Shown piece after piece: positions 1-13,448 of a stretch of DNA of 64,000 nucleotides (position 1 is its first letter; each line of letters begins with the position of its first letter). Location of the stretch: NCBI GenBank assembly GCA_036898135.1, contig CM072511.1, positions 40,350,056 to 40,414,055 of the forward strand, written 5' to 3'. This DNA is from Oncomelania hupensis. Its lineage: Eukaryota; Mollusca; Gastropoda; Littorinimorpha; Pomatiopsidae. Below the pieces are notes generated by a model. It was given only the letters and a program-made list of their open reading frames with translations. It did no database searches and had not been told where the DNA came from. A program made the translations under genes and the position numbers.

Positions 1-383
1 GTTCAAGACCATGTTCTAAATTAATATATAAATTAAGAATAAACGCATGGAGCACGAAATACTCAGCTGATTTAAAATGTATATAATACAAGTCCATCAG
101 CACATCACCTTCTATTTGAATGTTCAGTTTTAACAGACATATTTAAAGTAAATGGAAATAACATAACTGAATATGGACTTTCTGTAGACATGGTTCTATA
201 TCATCCAAATGTTACAGACGTTGTTAAAGTTATTGCTAAATCTCCTGTTGGTAGAATTTTATAGACTGTTTGTTTTGAAATTATGTTTTTAAATGGTTAA
301 AACGTTTTAAAAAGTTAAATTTTCAATGTCTAATATCACCTAAATGTGTGAACAGACATTAAATTAAAAATTGATTGACTAAA
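1..383. other. AT-rich stretch, nothing recognised
   Basis: No coding potential, tRNA-like boxes or terminal repeats could be recognised in this stretch. Confidence 0.4.
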
Positions 384-565
384 TCCGTTCTCCCCCATCC
401 TCGGTCGCACAGAATTGTGCTCAGCCGTCTGGGCGTCAGACAATGCGCCCAAAGGCTGCAAGTGGGTGCCTCGGGCGCCTTGAGTTAGATCTTGTATCGA
501 CCAGCGCCTTGAGTGGCTCTCGAGCTGGAAAAGCGTAATGTAAGAACGATTACATAAATGAATCA
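384..565 (+). repeat. 5'-truncated SINE fragment (family also at 57.4-58.5 kb)
   Basis: This stretch matches the 3' half of the long SINE at 58370-58540: both carry the words TTGTGCTCAG, AAAGGCTGCAAGTGGGTGCC and GAGCTGGAAA in the same order. The tRNA-like head is missing here, so the copy is 5'-truncated. It ends in an ATAAATGA-like remnant of the ATAA tail. Confidence 0.6.
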
Positions 566-604
566 GCCGTGTCAGTTGTATTTTTAGCCTGAATCAGTTT
601 GTAA

Positions 605-714
605 CAGCATGAACCAGTTTGTATTCCAGCATCAGTCCGTTTGTATAACAGCATCGATCAGTTTGTATAACAGCAGCAATCAGTTTGTATAACAGCATCA
701 ATCAGTTGTATTAT
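605..714. repeat. 22-bp minisatellite, five units
   Basis: Units begin at 605, 627, 649, 671 and 693, each starting CAGCAT or CAGCAG and containing CAGTTTGTAT with small changes. More diverged partial units extend on both sides (about 558-770). Confidence 0.75.
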
Positions 715-770
715 TACATAAATCAGTCGTACCAGTTGTATTAGAGCATGAATCGGTTGAATTACAGTAT

Positions 771-1503
771 GAGTCTATATATACTATTGTGTACATTGGA
801 GTCCCGGAGGGTGAAAAAATCGGAGTAGCAGACCTTTCTGGCAACGTTAGTAAGATACAGTAGGAAATGACGGGGATGAAAAGTTGCAATGCATGGCGAA
901 TCGATCACTTCCTTCGTCGTCCCGCGTCTTCTCCTTGTAGGCTGTACTCCATCCCTTTGTCCTTTCAAAACTTACAAGTCTCGTCTGCTTTGTACAGGGA
1001 TGGGAGAGGGGAGTCTGCTGTTCGATTCTTAAAGCTAGCCTCCAGTATTTTTGTGTGAATTTGCTCTTTTAAAAACCTCTGCAAGCCTCTTCCTGAATTG
1101 TACATGAGTAGCCAACTGTTCGATTTTTTTCAGAAAGCTAGCCTCCAATGCTTGTTCCTTGTAATAAACTGTTGGATGCTTCAACTAGCCTCAATTTCTT
1201 GTTCTTTGTTATAAACTTACAAACCGTTTTCTTCTGTACGTTTCCCTGCTCAGTAACCTACTCATATTTCCTTACTGTCTCGTTTTCTTCTGTACGCACG
1301 ATGGCCTGTATAGTTTTCTGTTCAATGGTCAGTTCCTCCGCAGCTACTTCTCAATAAGTATATCATGCCTTCGTCTTTTGTTTCCAATAAATTTTACAAG
1401 TCCCTCCTTCCTTTGCGCATTTAGACCTGTATATCTTGCCTGCTGATCGATAGGCTGTATTTTTTATATATCTCTTACAATAGGACTATTCTTCTTCCTC
1501 TTT
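771..1503. other. Intergenic, no gene seen
   Basis: No supported gene. The words TCTTCTGTACG and AAGCTAGCCTCCA recur about 80-110 bases apart, suggesting an old, very diverged tandem repeat. Confidence 0.35.
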
Positions 1504-1575
1504 TTCTTCTTCTTCTTCTTCTTCTTCTTCTTCTTCTTCTTCTTCTTCTTCTTCTTCTTCTTCTTCTTCTTCTTC
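1504..1575. repeat. (TTC)n microsatellite
   Basis: Uninterrupted TTC repeat of about 24 units. Confidence 0.9.
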
Positions 1576-2035
1576 GTCAATAAAATATTCCAATGCTTCT
1601 TCTTCCTTGCTCATATATAATCTTCCTCCTTCTTTTTGTCTTAAATATATATATATATACATTTTCTATTCATTCTTATTAGTCCTATTGACTTCTGTCG
1701 TATTCACACGCCATCCATTCAGAATATAATTTTTCACCGCTCGCTTTTGACATAACTGTATGATCATCTATTCTGTGTGACAACAATTTATGTTTGAAAA
1801 AAATGTGTGATCTACTGGACTTCGAAACTGTAACTCTTTTGTTTCGACGATGGACGGTGTTTTTGCTGTTTTGGGACATTTGAAATTTGAGACGGCTTCC
1901 TTTTCTCTGACATTGTTGCCATGCAGTAAAGGTGACATTGAGTTACAACAGTGTGTAAATCCTGTCTCGTGATGATTTTATTCTAATTATTTTTTATACC
2001 AGAAATTCGTAAATTGGTTTCCTCCTCCTCCTACT
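1576..2035. other. Intergenic, nothing recognised
   Basis: No coding or repeat structure could be supported between two microsatellites. Confidence 0.35.
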
Positions 2036-2046
2036 CATCATCATCA

Positions 2047-2106
<60 letters not shown>

Positions 2107-2240
2107 TAACATGTCGTCGTCATGAGCGTCGTCATCATCATCATCATCATTAACATGTCGTCGTCATGAGCGTCGTCATCATCATCGCCGTCGTGGTCAA
2201 CATCCTTATCATCATCGCCATCATTGTCGCCGTCGTCATC
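2036..2240. repeat. (CAT)n microsatellite with a duplicated block
   Basis: A CAT/ATC array is followed by two direct copies of a block containing AACATGTCGTCGTCATGAGC (starting near 2108 and 2152), each followed by more ATC units. This looks like slippage that duplicated the array edge. Confidence 0.8.
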
Positions 2241-2356
2241 ACATCGTCAGAATCACCGTTTTGGTCCTTGAGGTCATTGTTATTTCATCGTCACTTCTTA
2301 CTGTTCAAAAAGTCCGTTTACATTCTTTGTTTAGCACGGCCGGATTTTAAAAAATG

Positions 2357-2359
<3 letters not shown>

Positions 2360-2439
<80 letters not shown>
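2360..2439. repeat. (ATT)n microsatellite
   Basis: About 26 ATT units. Open frames across it are pure poly-Tyr or poly-Ile and are not genes. Confidence 0.9.
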
Positions 2440-2602
2440 TTAAATTTTTTTGGGGGGAGGATAGGGGGGGGGGCGAATAACATTTTTTTATTTAGTCTAT
2501 ATTTTATCATGTTCGCTGATTTCTCTCGTTTCCAAAAGGATGTCAAAAGGAAGGATGCGAACTTCCAAATGTCGTCATATGTGGCGTCATTTCTTTCTTT
2601 GT

Positions 2603-2604
<2 letters not shown>

Positions 2605-2665
<61 letters not shown>

Positions 2666-3027
2666 GATGCTATTATTTTTAAGTCAAACTCAAAGCGCGG
2701 CGATCTGTAATCAACATACACGCTCACATGTTACACACACTCCAACGTACGCAACACACACACACATACCTCACTCAAATAAGTGGTGTAAAAGTAAGTA
2801 GCTATTAGAACAGGGACAGGAAATCCAATTTTATCTTTTGAAATTTAGAATAGACTGCACCCAGTACCATTATTGATGAGGGAGAGAGGAAACCGGAGTA
2901 CCTGGAGAAAACCCTCGGTGTGGTGAAAAGTCTCGTACCTAAGTCACGTAAGTTCGTCCCATGCGGAGTTCGAACCCGCGACCTTCGGCTTAGGAAACTA
3001 GCTCACTAGCCACTGTGCTTCCAGACC
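2605..3027 (-). repeat. tRNA-derived SINE with (TTA)n tail, full-length copy
   Basis: Read on the minus strand it starts with a tRNA-like head carrying a B box (GGGTTCGAACTCC). It continues into a central part with CTCCAGGTACTCCGGTTTCC, reaches GATCGCCGCGCTTTGAG near the 3' end, and finishes in the (TTA)n run seen on the + strand as (AAT)n at 2605-2665. A 5'-truncated sister copy lies at 46909-47193 and shares the segment from AATAATGGTAC to the tail. The central block resembles conserved SINE core domains, but I cannot assign one by eye. No clear target duplication is visible. Confidence 0.65.
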
Positions 3028-3839
3028 AACCCTATTTACGTGGAATACTGACGGCATCATGGAGACTTCCAGAACCTGTGCTCCGACCTTACAGACTCAC
3101 CCATTGCACATAGCTACGATCGAAACAAAGTATACTCCAAGCACACGCTGCGCAGCAGGCCAAAGTATGTCCCTTGTCCCTTGAAGGGATACTTTGGCGC
3201 TGTTAGCAGCCTGCTCAGTTACATTGTCGGTGAAAGACTAGAAACGGAAAAGTAAGTTTCGTCTCCTCTAGGCGGCGAATTAGGTCACGCTGTATTTGTT
3301 TCTAGGTCAACTGTCTTGTACGAACCGTTTGAGTATCTTTTCGAACCGTTTATTGACGCCGGATAGTGATGGGTTTTTGGGACGGAAAAAGAGCATTTTT
3401 GTAGAGAAAAAAGGTTAGTGCAAGGGCTAGGGATAGATCTACAACTAACCCTTACCCGAACCCTTGTAGCAATATTCCGTTCTTTTCCGTCACTTTTAAA
3501 CAGTACTGCGGTTCGCATCCGCGGCTAGCAGCGATCCCAAAGTATACTTTGAAGGGATGGAGGGAATACTTTCACCTGCTGCTAGCGGAAGTTTGGGTGA
3601 TACTTTCTACCGCTCGCAGCAATGTGTATTCCCTCACAGGCTAGACTTGCATGGTCACTCGACTAGCTGCTATCCAACTTGAAAACTCGACTCTTCCTTA
3701 AACGTTTCTGACCTTGCCTCCCATCATCATCGTCGTCATTCCTCCTTTTTTTTTAAAATAAATTTTTTATGTTTGTTGATTTCAGACCACCAACCCCATC
3801 ATCCCTTCTTAGCTCTCTCCTCCTCCTCCCTCATCTCTT
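3028..3839. other. Intergenic with small hairpin motifs
   Basis: No gene seen. At 3160-3197 a hairpin has arms CCAAAGTAT..CCCTT and AAGGGATACTTTGG. Related words (AAAGTATACTTTGAAGGGAT) recur near 3540, so this may be a decayed foldback element. Confidence 0.35.
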
Positions 3840-3956
3840 ATTCGTTAGCAAGTGTCTTGCCTGATTTTATTTTGTATGAAGCCGGATGTTTAGAATGAAT
3901 GCGTGAGTACTACGCTTTGAACTGACATTGTTCCTTAGGAAAAAGCGCTATATAAA

Positions 3957-4036
<80 letters not shown>
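3840..4036 (+). repeat. Short interspersed element 3' end with (AGT)n tail
   Basis: A unique segment ending AAAAGCGCTATATAAAT runs straight into about 26 AGT units (3958-4036). The same GCGCTATATA word before a microsatellite occurs at 19134, which suggests a tail of a dispersed element. Confidence 0.5.
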
Positions 4037-4039
4037 TCT

Positions 4040-6618
4040 GTTACCAAAGACTATGAAAAGGTAATGTATTGGCACTGTCTCTGCTGTTACTGATTAACAG
4101 ATCGCTATGGAAAATTTGAAATGATGAGGAAGATTCCGTATCTCAAATGAAGATCCCTATGCTGCAGTGTTCAGTAACACATCCTTTCTTTCCCTATAGA
4201 TCTAGTAGCTGTCCTCTACAGCTGCTTGGAACTGTTCCATGTTCCTGGCCCAGGAGCTAATGACGTGCTAACAGATCCTGACAGGCGAAATAGGACTCCT
4301 CCATCCACCTAACCAGGCTGCCAGTCCCCAAATAACTTCGGTCCGACCAGCGTGTGACAATCGCTAGCTATGGCCAACTGAGGCAAGCCAGCAGAGTCTG
4401 GCTACTATGCCAATCCATACCAATCCAACGTTAATTTGTACAACGCACAACTCCATGTCGCAGAAACATGCAGGGTGTGATGATATTCTGGGGAAGATAC
4501 GTTTATCTTACTAGGGGGTAAGACTTATTGATAGATGGGCGATGTGCTACCACTATCGATCGTTCTTTTACCAGAATTCCGAAAGTTGTGTGAGAGACAG
4601 ATCACGGCACTTTGGTCACATAAAATTTATATTTGTTCTCGGGAATTTTAGTATCATTTGGCTCAACTTGAGAACCGTTAATTACTAATCAAAAGACTAG
4701 ATTATTATGTCTCGAGAGAAGAAAACTAATAGCTACACAACAATACAAATAGAATGACACCAGTCGTATGTATGTAATTTCACTTTTTATATATTCAACA
4801 CCAATTTTAACATTTCTGCATTAACCGATAAATTAATAAGTAATATAGTTCAACGTGCTGGGACAGTTCTTTAGCAGGTTTCCTTCATCCTTTGCTAACT
4901 GCGGTTACGATTTTCACTGTTCGTAGGTTATTAAATGTTCTAGTTTTCTCGAGGGTAAGACTCAGTTCATTTGCGGGTGACTTATCTACGGTGAGTCGGG
5001 TCGCCCTTGTAGCTGTGGGGTTCGGACGTGGCCAGGTAGACTCTGGATTGTTCTCCTTTGGTGCCACGGGAGCGACGGTCAGGCGTTCGTCTCCACAAAC
5101 CTTTATGATCCCAGGTCCGACCTGTAAAAGTCGGAGCTCTGGCTACAGTATTCTCGTTAGCTATAAGTGTGCGGTCTCCTCTGCAAAGTGTCTATAGCAT
5201 CAGACACCTGCAGGGTTCCCATATGCACAATTCAATTCGAATCTTAAGGCTAAGATACATCAAACCACATGCATACTGTCTCAGAAACAATAATCTGTTT
5301 CTGTAACTATATATATATATCAAGAACATATTATCAATACATGGCAATCACTATACAATAAACATACACATATCAAAACTACTAGTGTTATCTTACTTGT
5401 AGACTCTGGGACTCGTGAAATCGTCTTTTACGTCTCTAGCACTCTCTTGATGAGATGGAGATAGACGGACACTGCAGTTTGTTCCTTTGGTCGACCCTCA
5501 CGGCTGGGCAGTTTGTTTGCGACTGACCAGCTGATTTTTGGTCCCCAAAAATATGCAAAAGTTCCTAGTAGTCTTCTGACCAATCGTTTTTAGCTCTCGT
5601 TTTCGTTAATCTCGCATACGGTTTCAGTTGGAATATTTTTCACACCTATCCTAGTTACCGGACACGTTTAATTATCCTTGAAGTGGAGTGTCAGAAATAG
5701 AGTGGAGGATCGATGCAATAACGATTACGCGGTGCCTGCCCAGTACTGGTGACATCATCTCGGTAACTTTTGGCTGGAGTGAGCTACTTAGTGTCTCATT
5801 GACTATGGTCACCGTGGAGTAAGTTATTTAACGAAGACAACGTTATGGTCAGTTTTTGTCTTGAGTATGCTATTTAACATTCTTGGTCGCTCCGGCTGTT
5901 AGATGGTATCTTGATCGGTTGTCGGTGTGACTGTCTCAAGAAAGTTAATTTGCCATGTGTGGGCTGCTTTTTAGATAACTGTTGTATTAACGTCCAATTT
6001 CATTCGATGGTATCTATTTTGCGCTAAGCTAATTTCCTACATTGTTTCGTCACTATTTCTGCTGTTACACAGGGGGCGCAGGACGATGCACTGCCGGTTA
6101 TACAAGCTCCATCCACCTAACCAGGCTAATGCCAGCTTCCCTATACAACGTAGGTGTGACAGTTTATTACATGTAGATTTAGCGAAATATAGTCTTGACT
6201 ACTGCTCTCTGCCAGACCAGTCCAAAGACTATTTGTACAGCGCACAACTTTATGTCGCATAGACATGCTCATGGAGAAGGAAACTGTGTCAGTAGCTGGC
6301 CTACCTAGAGGTCCTTATACTGGCTTCCTTATCTCTTTAAAAAAAAAAGATGTAATTTCTACCGTCATGTTGTCAACCAAAGCTGATTTTCCTATTAATT
6401 AATCGAACTTATCACGTTCTTAGAGTTCTCGCAAAGTTGCATGTGCATGCATGATGTTTTGTTTTGTTCTGGTTTCATTAAATGCAGACGACGTGTTTGT
6501 TTGCCGTACTATATCGCACGTACGCGCTTGGGTTTGTTGGTTTGTTTGTTTTCCCTCACTGCAAGCTAAAAATATGCAAAACACAGGTCATATGTGCATG
6601 CATTTTCATTAATATATG
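4040..6618. other. Intergenic, diverged duplicated segments
   Basis: No supportable gene. Segments near 4304-4480 and 6107-6270 share CCATCCACCTAACCAGGCT and GCGCACAACT / ATGTCGCA in the same order, so they are diverged copies of one repeat. The frames at 4885-5197 have no recognisable domain. Confidence 0.35.
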
Positions 6619-6889
6619 GTGTGTCTTGGGCAAGAAAGACCTGGCAGGGCCCAATTCTCTCCAGGCTGTTGGCCACAGTCGAAATGCACGAATACAGTGT
6701 GGCTTCCCTTGGCCCAGAGCACGTGGTCGTTGAACCTGTACTAAGGTGAGGTTCCTCCGACCTGGCCGGTGACTTCTGTGTAGAAGACTTTCGCCCAGTG
6801 ATGCCGTGCTGACATCACCCCTGTTAGTCGCCTCTTACGACACGCCAGGAAACGTTGGGTCTATTCTATTCAGTGCCCGAACCCACAGG
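6619..6889 (-). mobile_element. RTE-type LINE, isolated 5' end
   Basis: This is the reverse complement of the 5' terminal region of the full-length LINE at 14587. It shares GGGTCTATTCTATTCAGTGCC, the GTCGCCTCTTACGACACG block and TTCTGTGTAGAAGAC. It stops where the endonuclease coding region should begin. A 3' end of the same family lies 211 bases downstream in the opposite orientation. Confidence 0.85.
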
Positions 6890-7100
6890 ATGGAGTTAAA
6901 ATTAAATTTAAACAATAACAACATAATTTACAGCAATGTAAAAGGAAATGGGCACAGTTATACAATAAGTACTGAACCCTTGAAGAAGGCTGGGCGCCTT
7001 TGTTTTGTTTCATAAAATGAGATTTGCTCCGTTGAGTTTAGATTTAGAAACAACAATGCGGGAAATCTGTTCCCCCGTGTGCTGGGGAGCGCTGCACTGC

Positions 7101-7340
7101 ACCATCCTGCAAGTCACGGTGCAAGGAGGCAGAAGAATAGGGAGACTGAAAAAGAGGTGGGTGGACAACATTCGAGAATGGACTGGCTTAACACTGAGCG
7201 AAGCCATAAGGGTTTCTGATGACAGAGAAAGATGGCGTACGCTTGTTAAACGATCATCTGTGGTGCCACAACGACCTTCGAGTTACGGGATAGGATAGGA
7301 TAGGATAGGATAGGAGGATAGGATAGGATAGGATAGGATA
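7101..7340 (+). mobile_element. RTE-type LINE 3' end fragment with (GGATA)n tail
   Basis: It encodes the C-terminal basic tail of the RTE protein ([19 protein letters not shown]) and ends in a GGATA pentanucleotide tail from about 7282. It is truncated upstream of the C-terminal domain. Together with the inverted 5' end at 6619-6889 it may be one rearranged insertion. Confidence 0.85.
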
Positions 7341-7366
7341 TTGATTAATTTGTTTCCGACACAATG

Positions 7367-7506
7367 CAGAGTTCAATACAAGTATATGTTTGCTAGATAA
7401 AGATGCGCAAGTTTTCGACATCGAATTTCTCATAACCAGAGTTCAATACAAGTATATGTTTGCTAGATAAAGATACACACGTTTTCGACAACGAATTTCT
7501 CATAAC
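7367..7506. repeat. 70-bp tandem duplication
   Basis: Two adjacent copies of a 70-bp unit (7367-7436 and 7437-7506), both starting CAGAGTTCAATACAAGTATA, with only a few differences. Confidence 0.9.
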
Positions 7507-7869
7507 ATCTGCTGACAAAACTATTTCTAGGCCAGCCAGGTCAAGGTCCTTTGTCTATCGAACTACAAACCTTCTGCACAGACGTCAGTAGTCTGTGTCA
7601 CGACAAAAGGTAATTGAAGGATGTCTGCAGGTTTCCTGCCACTTGAAAGGGAAACTTAGGGTAGTCTTTGAAGCTTCGCTGAACGCCTGAAGTTTAGAAG
7701 GGAGATCTTGGGCCGTTTCGGTAGACAAAATGGTCATCAGCACGCACGTCACGCAACGTCCAAAACAGCGTGGGCATACAGACTTAACAAGAACAGCCTA
7801 GGACTAAAACCCTAAAATAAAAATTAGGGCTTACAACGCGTTATGTATGGGGAATTGTCTAGCTAATTT

Positions 7870-7946
<77 letters not shown>

Positions 7947-8236
7947 CTCTCCCTCTCTCTTTCTGATTGTAACATTTAGCTAGGACTTTTTCGTTTCTCC
8001 AGGGCATCAACGTTAGCATCGTTAGCCGCGTAAACCGATTGCAGATATTTTACTGCAAAATCTCCTTTACGGCAAAATCGATAAGACATGCAACAGGAGT
8101 CAACGATTCCAGAGAAATCACAAAGCAATCTCCACTCCAGCTAGCTCGGCTAAATTTCCGAAATCGAGCAGTCAGCGAAATTACGTTTTAAATCTTTTAG
8201 TGTGTTTTTAAATTTTTAACATCAACAACAATAACA
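7507..8236. other. Intergenic with a (CT)n microsatellite
   Basis: No gene seen. A long (CT)n array occupies about 7873-7941. Confidence 0.5.
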
Positions 8237-8352
8237 ACCATCATCATCATCATCATCATCTTCTTCTTCTTCTTCTTCTTCTTCTTCTTCTTCTTCTTCT
8301 TCTTCTTCTTCTTCTTCTTCTTCTTCTTCTTCTTCATCATCATCATCATCAT
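8237..8352. repeat. Compound (CAT)n(CTT)n(CAT)n microsatellite
   Basis: CAT units change to CTT units and back to CAT. Confidence 0.9.
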
Positions 8353-9426
<1,074 letters not shown>

Positions 9427-9883
9427 ATATATTTCACAAAGTTTGGCTCCGTTGTACACCAAAGCTCCTCTGGCCTCACACTCTTCCATTATAAGTTTCT
9501 GCCTAAACTAATCAAACTATTAATACATTCGATGGATTACATTTTCCATTAGTACAATGTACATAACACCCTACGAAATAGGATTGGTGCTTTACGGTAA
9601 ATGAAAAGGGACATATTGGTGGTTTTTTTTTCCCTGTCATCTGCCATTGTGGTAGATTATTATTGCTTTGTCAAACCCTGTTGTCAGAAGGCAAAAAAAA
9701 GTTGTTCAAGTAGTTTCGAAAATCTTGAACTCAGAAGCTGTCAGTGAAAGTTATGACTTTTCAAGTTCTCTGTGTCTTGTCTCTGTATTTCTGTCTGTCT
9801 CTCTTCCTCTCTCATTCTCTCTCCTTCTTCTCTCTATAACTCGTTTTAGCTCTCTCAATGATTTTGATGCAATATCAGGACAG

Positions 9884-9917
<34 letters not shown>

Positions 9918-9985
9918 TATCATCATCATAATCATTATCATCATCATCGATCATCATCATCATCATCATCATCATCATCTCATCA
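9427..9985 (+). repeat. Segmental repeat copy A (empty-site copy)
   Basis: This segment is repeated at 10240-10404 plus 13947-14262. Shared words include CACCAAAGCTCCTCTGGCCT, ACATAACACCCTACGAAATA, TCGAAAATCTTGAACTCAGA and the terminal CAT microsatellite. Copy A runs straight through AAATAGGATTGGTGCTTTAC (near 9576-9594), exactly where copy B is split by the P-like element. Confidence 0.85.
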
Positions 9986-10239
9986 TCACCTTGTTCTTGT
10001 TCTTCTTGTTCTTGTTCTTGTTCTTCTTAATCGTTCCGATGGGAAAGCACCTTGAAGATTGCACCTCAAATGCTACAGAGGACCGACCATTCACACGCAG
10101 AAAGGTTTAACGGCCAAGTCAGAATATACAATAAAATGTAACTATGATAACTGACTAATAAACTGAATCTTCACAATGTTTCAGTATTAACTTCCCATAC
10201 ATTTGAGAGCAGGTTATATCTGTGTACATGTACACAATT

Positions 10240-10404
10240 GATATATTTCACAAAATTTCGCTTAGTTGTACACCAAAGCTCCTCTGGCCTCACACTCTTC
10301 TATTATTAGACTAAGTTTCTGTCTAAACTAGTCAAACTAGTCATACGTTCGATACATTTCGCATTAGTAACATGTACATAACACCCTACGAAATAGGTTT
10401 GATG
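10240..10404 (+). repeat. Segmental repeat copy B, left half
   Basis: This is the left part of the second copy of the 9427-9985 segment. It ends in the target duplication GTTTGATG (10397-10404) of the P-like transposon and resumes at 13947. Confidence 0.8.
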
Positions 10405-10813
10405 CAAGAACTACTCTATAACAGGACATGCAGGCGACAGTTTGTGGCTCAGCTAGCGAAGGCCAGGGCACTGACCTAGTTTCAGCGGCACCTGATCTAT
10501 TTTTAGAACAAACATAATGCGGTTTTCGCGGAGTAATCGAGACAAATAACTTGATTAAAATATCACACCACACGAATAGATCTGGCACATATACATGTTT
10601 ATTGATGTATGTTGCGACTTAAAATATTAACCATTTGAGCTTTAAACGTATTACATTTTAATTATGAACGGTTATACTATGCACTATTTTATTGCGCGAG
10701 AGTGCACAGTTCCAGAAAATCGTGTTCTCCATTTTCATTTTCTGCCGGTATTGAAAAGCGCTGATTGTTTTGCTGTGTTTATTCTCAAGTTTTGTAATTT
10801 GTGATTCTTCAAA

Positions 10814-13448
10814 ATGCCTAATAAGTGTGGTGTAGTGAACTGCAAGGGCAACTACAACACATCCAACAAGTGTCGTGTGTTTAAACTGCCTAAAGACGAG
10901 ACTGAAAGGCAGAAATGGCTGAACTTTTTGCCTCCCCGTGAGAATTTCATTCTGGATCCAGCAAAGTTTTTCGTGTGTGAAAAACATTGGCCTGCAGATA
11001 CTAAAATGGTCAAAGTTCCTGGAGGATATACTCGCCCAAAGCTACCTCCTAGCATTTTCGAGAATGTTCCTGCATCTTGTTTACCTACGCCAAAGGCAAC
11101 ACCCCGCCAACACATTCCAGTGGAGGATAGGCAAATGGACTCTTTGGAAAAGAAAGACAAAATCACATCATTCTCAGACTTTTCACCTGACAAAGAGCTG
11201 CATGTCAAATATGAAAACATTGTTATTTCACGATGTGAAGAGAAGTTTGTGTGCCTGTTCATGGATGCATGTTACAAGGAAATCAGCATGTCTGTGATCG
11301 TTCACAACAAGTCAACAATGTGTTCTCCCCTCACCATGACTATCTACAAGCAGGGAATCAAGGTTCCTCTGAGTATCCTCGACAAAAACAATGGCCTCAG
11401 GCTGTACTCAGAATTCTTCGAATCTGTGAATGCGGCACTGCATTACGAACTCCCCATGAAAGAAGTTCTTGATAAGGTGACAACAATTCTGGAGCCCTAT
11501 TGTGAGAACACACTTGATGCTGCCAAAGCAAAGAGACTGAAGTTTCTCACCAGACAATTGCACCTTTTGTATGACAAAAACTTCAGCATTGCAGACTACT
11601 GCTTTGCTATTGAGTCCTTTCCTCACTGCAAGTTTGACCAGCTTCGTGAAGTGCTAGTACTGCCAAGCAGACGGAAGCTTCATTCTGTAGTGTCAGCGAC
11701 AAATGTGGAGAAGATACTTCAGAAGGCGTTCCAGAAGGTGAAATGCGATCAACATAAGAACTGCTGCCTACTGGTGGATGAAGTCAAAATTCGCCCAACT
11801 GTTGCATTCTCTGGAGGTAAGCATATGAAAAAAATGTGTATATGTTTAATTTTATGCATAATTTTTTTTCTTAATGTTTCCTTTTTGCTGAACAATTATA
11901 AGATATAAAACAATGTAATACAAACACCCTAACTAATAAGATAAGAAAAATATATAAATACCATAGTAGATATAATAAAACATAAATACCATCTTACATC
12001 AATTAGGAGTCAACTTTTTCTAGATTTCATTTTTCTTACATTTGTTTTAATTTATATTATTATTTTCAGGGGTGGTGAGCGGCATGGCGATGAACGAACC
12101 AGACTCCAAGGCAGACTCCATGCTGTGCATCATGATGAAATGTCTACATGGTGGGCCAAGCGTCATGGTGTCAGTGACCCCAGTGCACAACCTCACAGCT
12201 GACTACCAGTTTCCTCTTGTGAAGGATGCTGCCAAGCTTGTGGAAAAGGCAGGTGGGATTGTATTAGGTTCCATGACCGACAATCACAAAATCAACCAAA
12301 AGTACTGTCAACTGTTCACTCTCCAGTACACCTACCAAGCTGTGCACCCACTACAGGATCAGAGAGTGTGGTTCCTGCTGTATGACCCTGTGCACCTTTT
12401 GAAATGCATCAGGAACAACTGGATTACAGAAAAGTGTCAGATGCTCTCACTTGATGGAAAAACTGTAGGCTCTTTTGCGGATGTGAAAGCGCTCTACCAA
12501 AAAGAAAAGGAAAGCATCCTGAAGTCGACACCATTGACTCATGCTGCTGTCTACCCATCACGACTTCAGCTTCAAAATGTCCAGCATGTCCTGAATGTTT
12601 TCAACGACAGAGTCATTGCCGCGCTGAAGCTTCAAGGGGCCCTTCAAACAGCCATGTTCATCCAACATGTTGTTAACTGGTGGAACATTGTAAATGTGTC
12701 AGCAAAGGGCCAGAACATCAGAATGCGGGACCCCTTCAGAGCCGTTCAGGATCAGAGCTCGACAAGCCTGCAGTACTTTTTGGAACTTTTCCGTGAATCA
12801 GCATCTGGACACGGCCCTAAGCGGATCCAGTGCTTGACGCATGACACCAAAAGAGCACTGGTCCAGACCACCGAGGGAATGATTGCTGTCTGCAAACATC
12901 TGTATTCAGCTGTTTTTGATTATGTGCTCTTGCGTGAACTCCAGAGTGATAGGATTGAGGGGGGGTTTAGCGTCTACAGACAAGCAACTGGAGCGAATGC
13001 GTTCATGGTGGCTGGGGATGTCCTTGCGGCCTTCAAGCGACGCCTTGTTAAGTTCTCGGCCTCGTTCCTAGAGTTTGTTGAGACCGACGCAGACTCAGCA
13101 CCACAGGCCCACAATTGTAAGGGTGTGGACCTTGAGGATACTTGTCTTGTGGAGGAGTGTGCGGGCGGAACTCTGGAAGAAACGGAAGAAAACGCGGTGG
13201 CATACGTGGCGGGGTGGCTGGAAAAAAAGTGTAGTGACCTGGAATTCCCTGAGGATGCCCCAATGCTGACCAGTGAGGCCAAAGAATTCATTGAAGAAGT
13301 CTCTAGAGGATACTTAACAGTGCCTCATGTTTCCACATATGAGTTCGTGAGAACTGGACTCTGCTTTGTGAAGCAGTCAAGGTCGGAGGCTTGCTGCCGC
13401 AAGAGACTCATTAATATTCTCATTCTACGAGTTTGGATTACCATCTAA
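10814..13448 (+). CDS. THAP-domain P-element-type transposase (two exons)
   Basis: Cuts and inserts the surrounding P-like transposon; it would act in the nucleus on the element ends. Exon 1 is 10814-11816 and exon 2 is 12070-13448, joined across a 253-bp GT-AG intron (GAG|GTAAGC to TTTTCAG|GG), giving about 793 residues. The N-terminus is a THAP zinc finger with C5, C10, C55 and H58, followed by the usual basic and proline-rich segment. The RNase H-like core shows D322 (LLVDEVKIRP), D405 (GSMTDNHKIN), the DPVHLLKCIRNNW block and E631 (QSDRIEGGFSVYRQ), which fit the D-D-E set of P/THAP9 transposases. The start ATG fits because THAP domains sit at the extreme N-terminus. The C-terminus looks frameshifted: another frame continues with related-looking sequence to a stop at 13567-13569. 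Family assignment is firm; activity is unknown. Confidence 0.88.
11817..12069 (+). other. Intron of the P-like transposase
   Basis: The donor is GTAAGC and the acceptor TTTTCAG. The sequence is AT-rich with stops in all frames. Splicing keeps the reading frame (SGG-VVSG), so the gene is unspliced and not a processed copy. Confidence 0.85.

Noticed and set aside
2166..2546. Open frames of about 100 and 70 residues over the ATT array
   Set aside because: They are poly-Tyr or poly-Ile translations of a microsatellite.
4885..5197. Overlapping frames on both strands as a possible small gene
   Set aside because: No domain, signal or similarity recognisable; simple chance frames.
10852..11262. 136-residue minus-strand frame
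   Set aside because: Shadow of the THAP transposase exon in the opposite strand.
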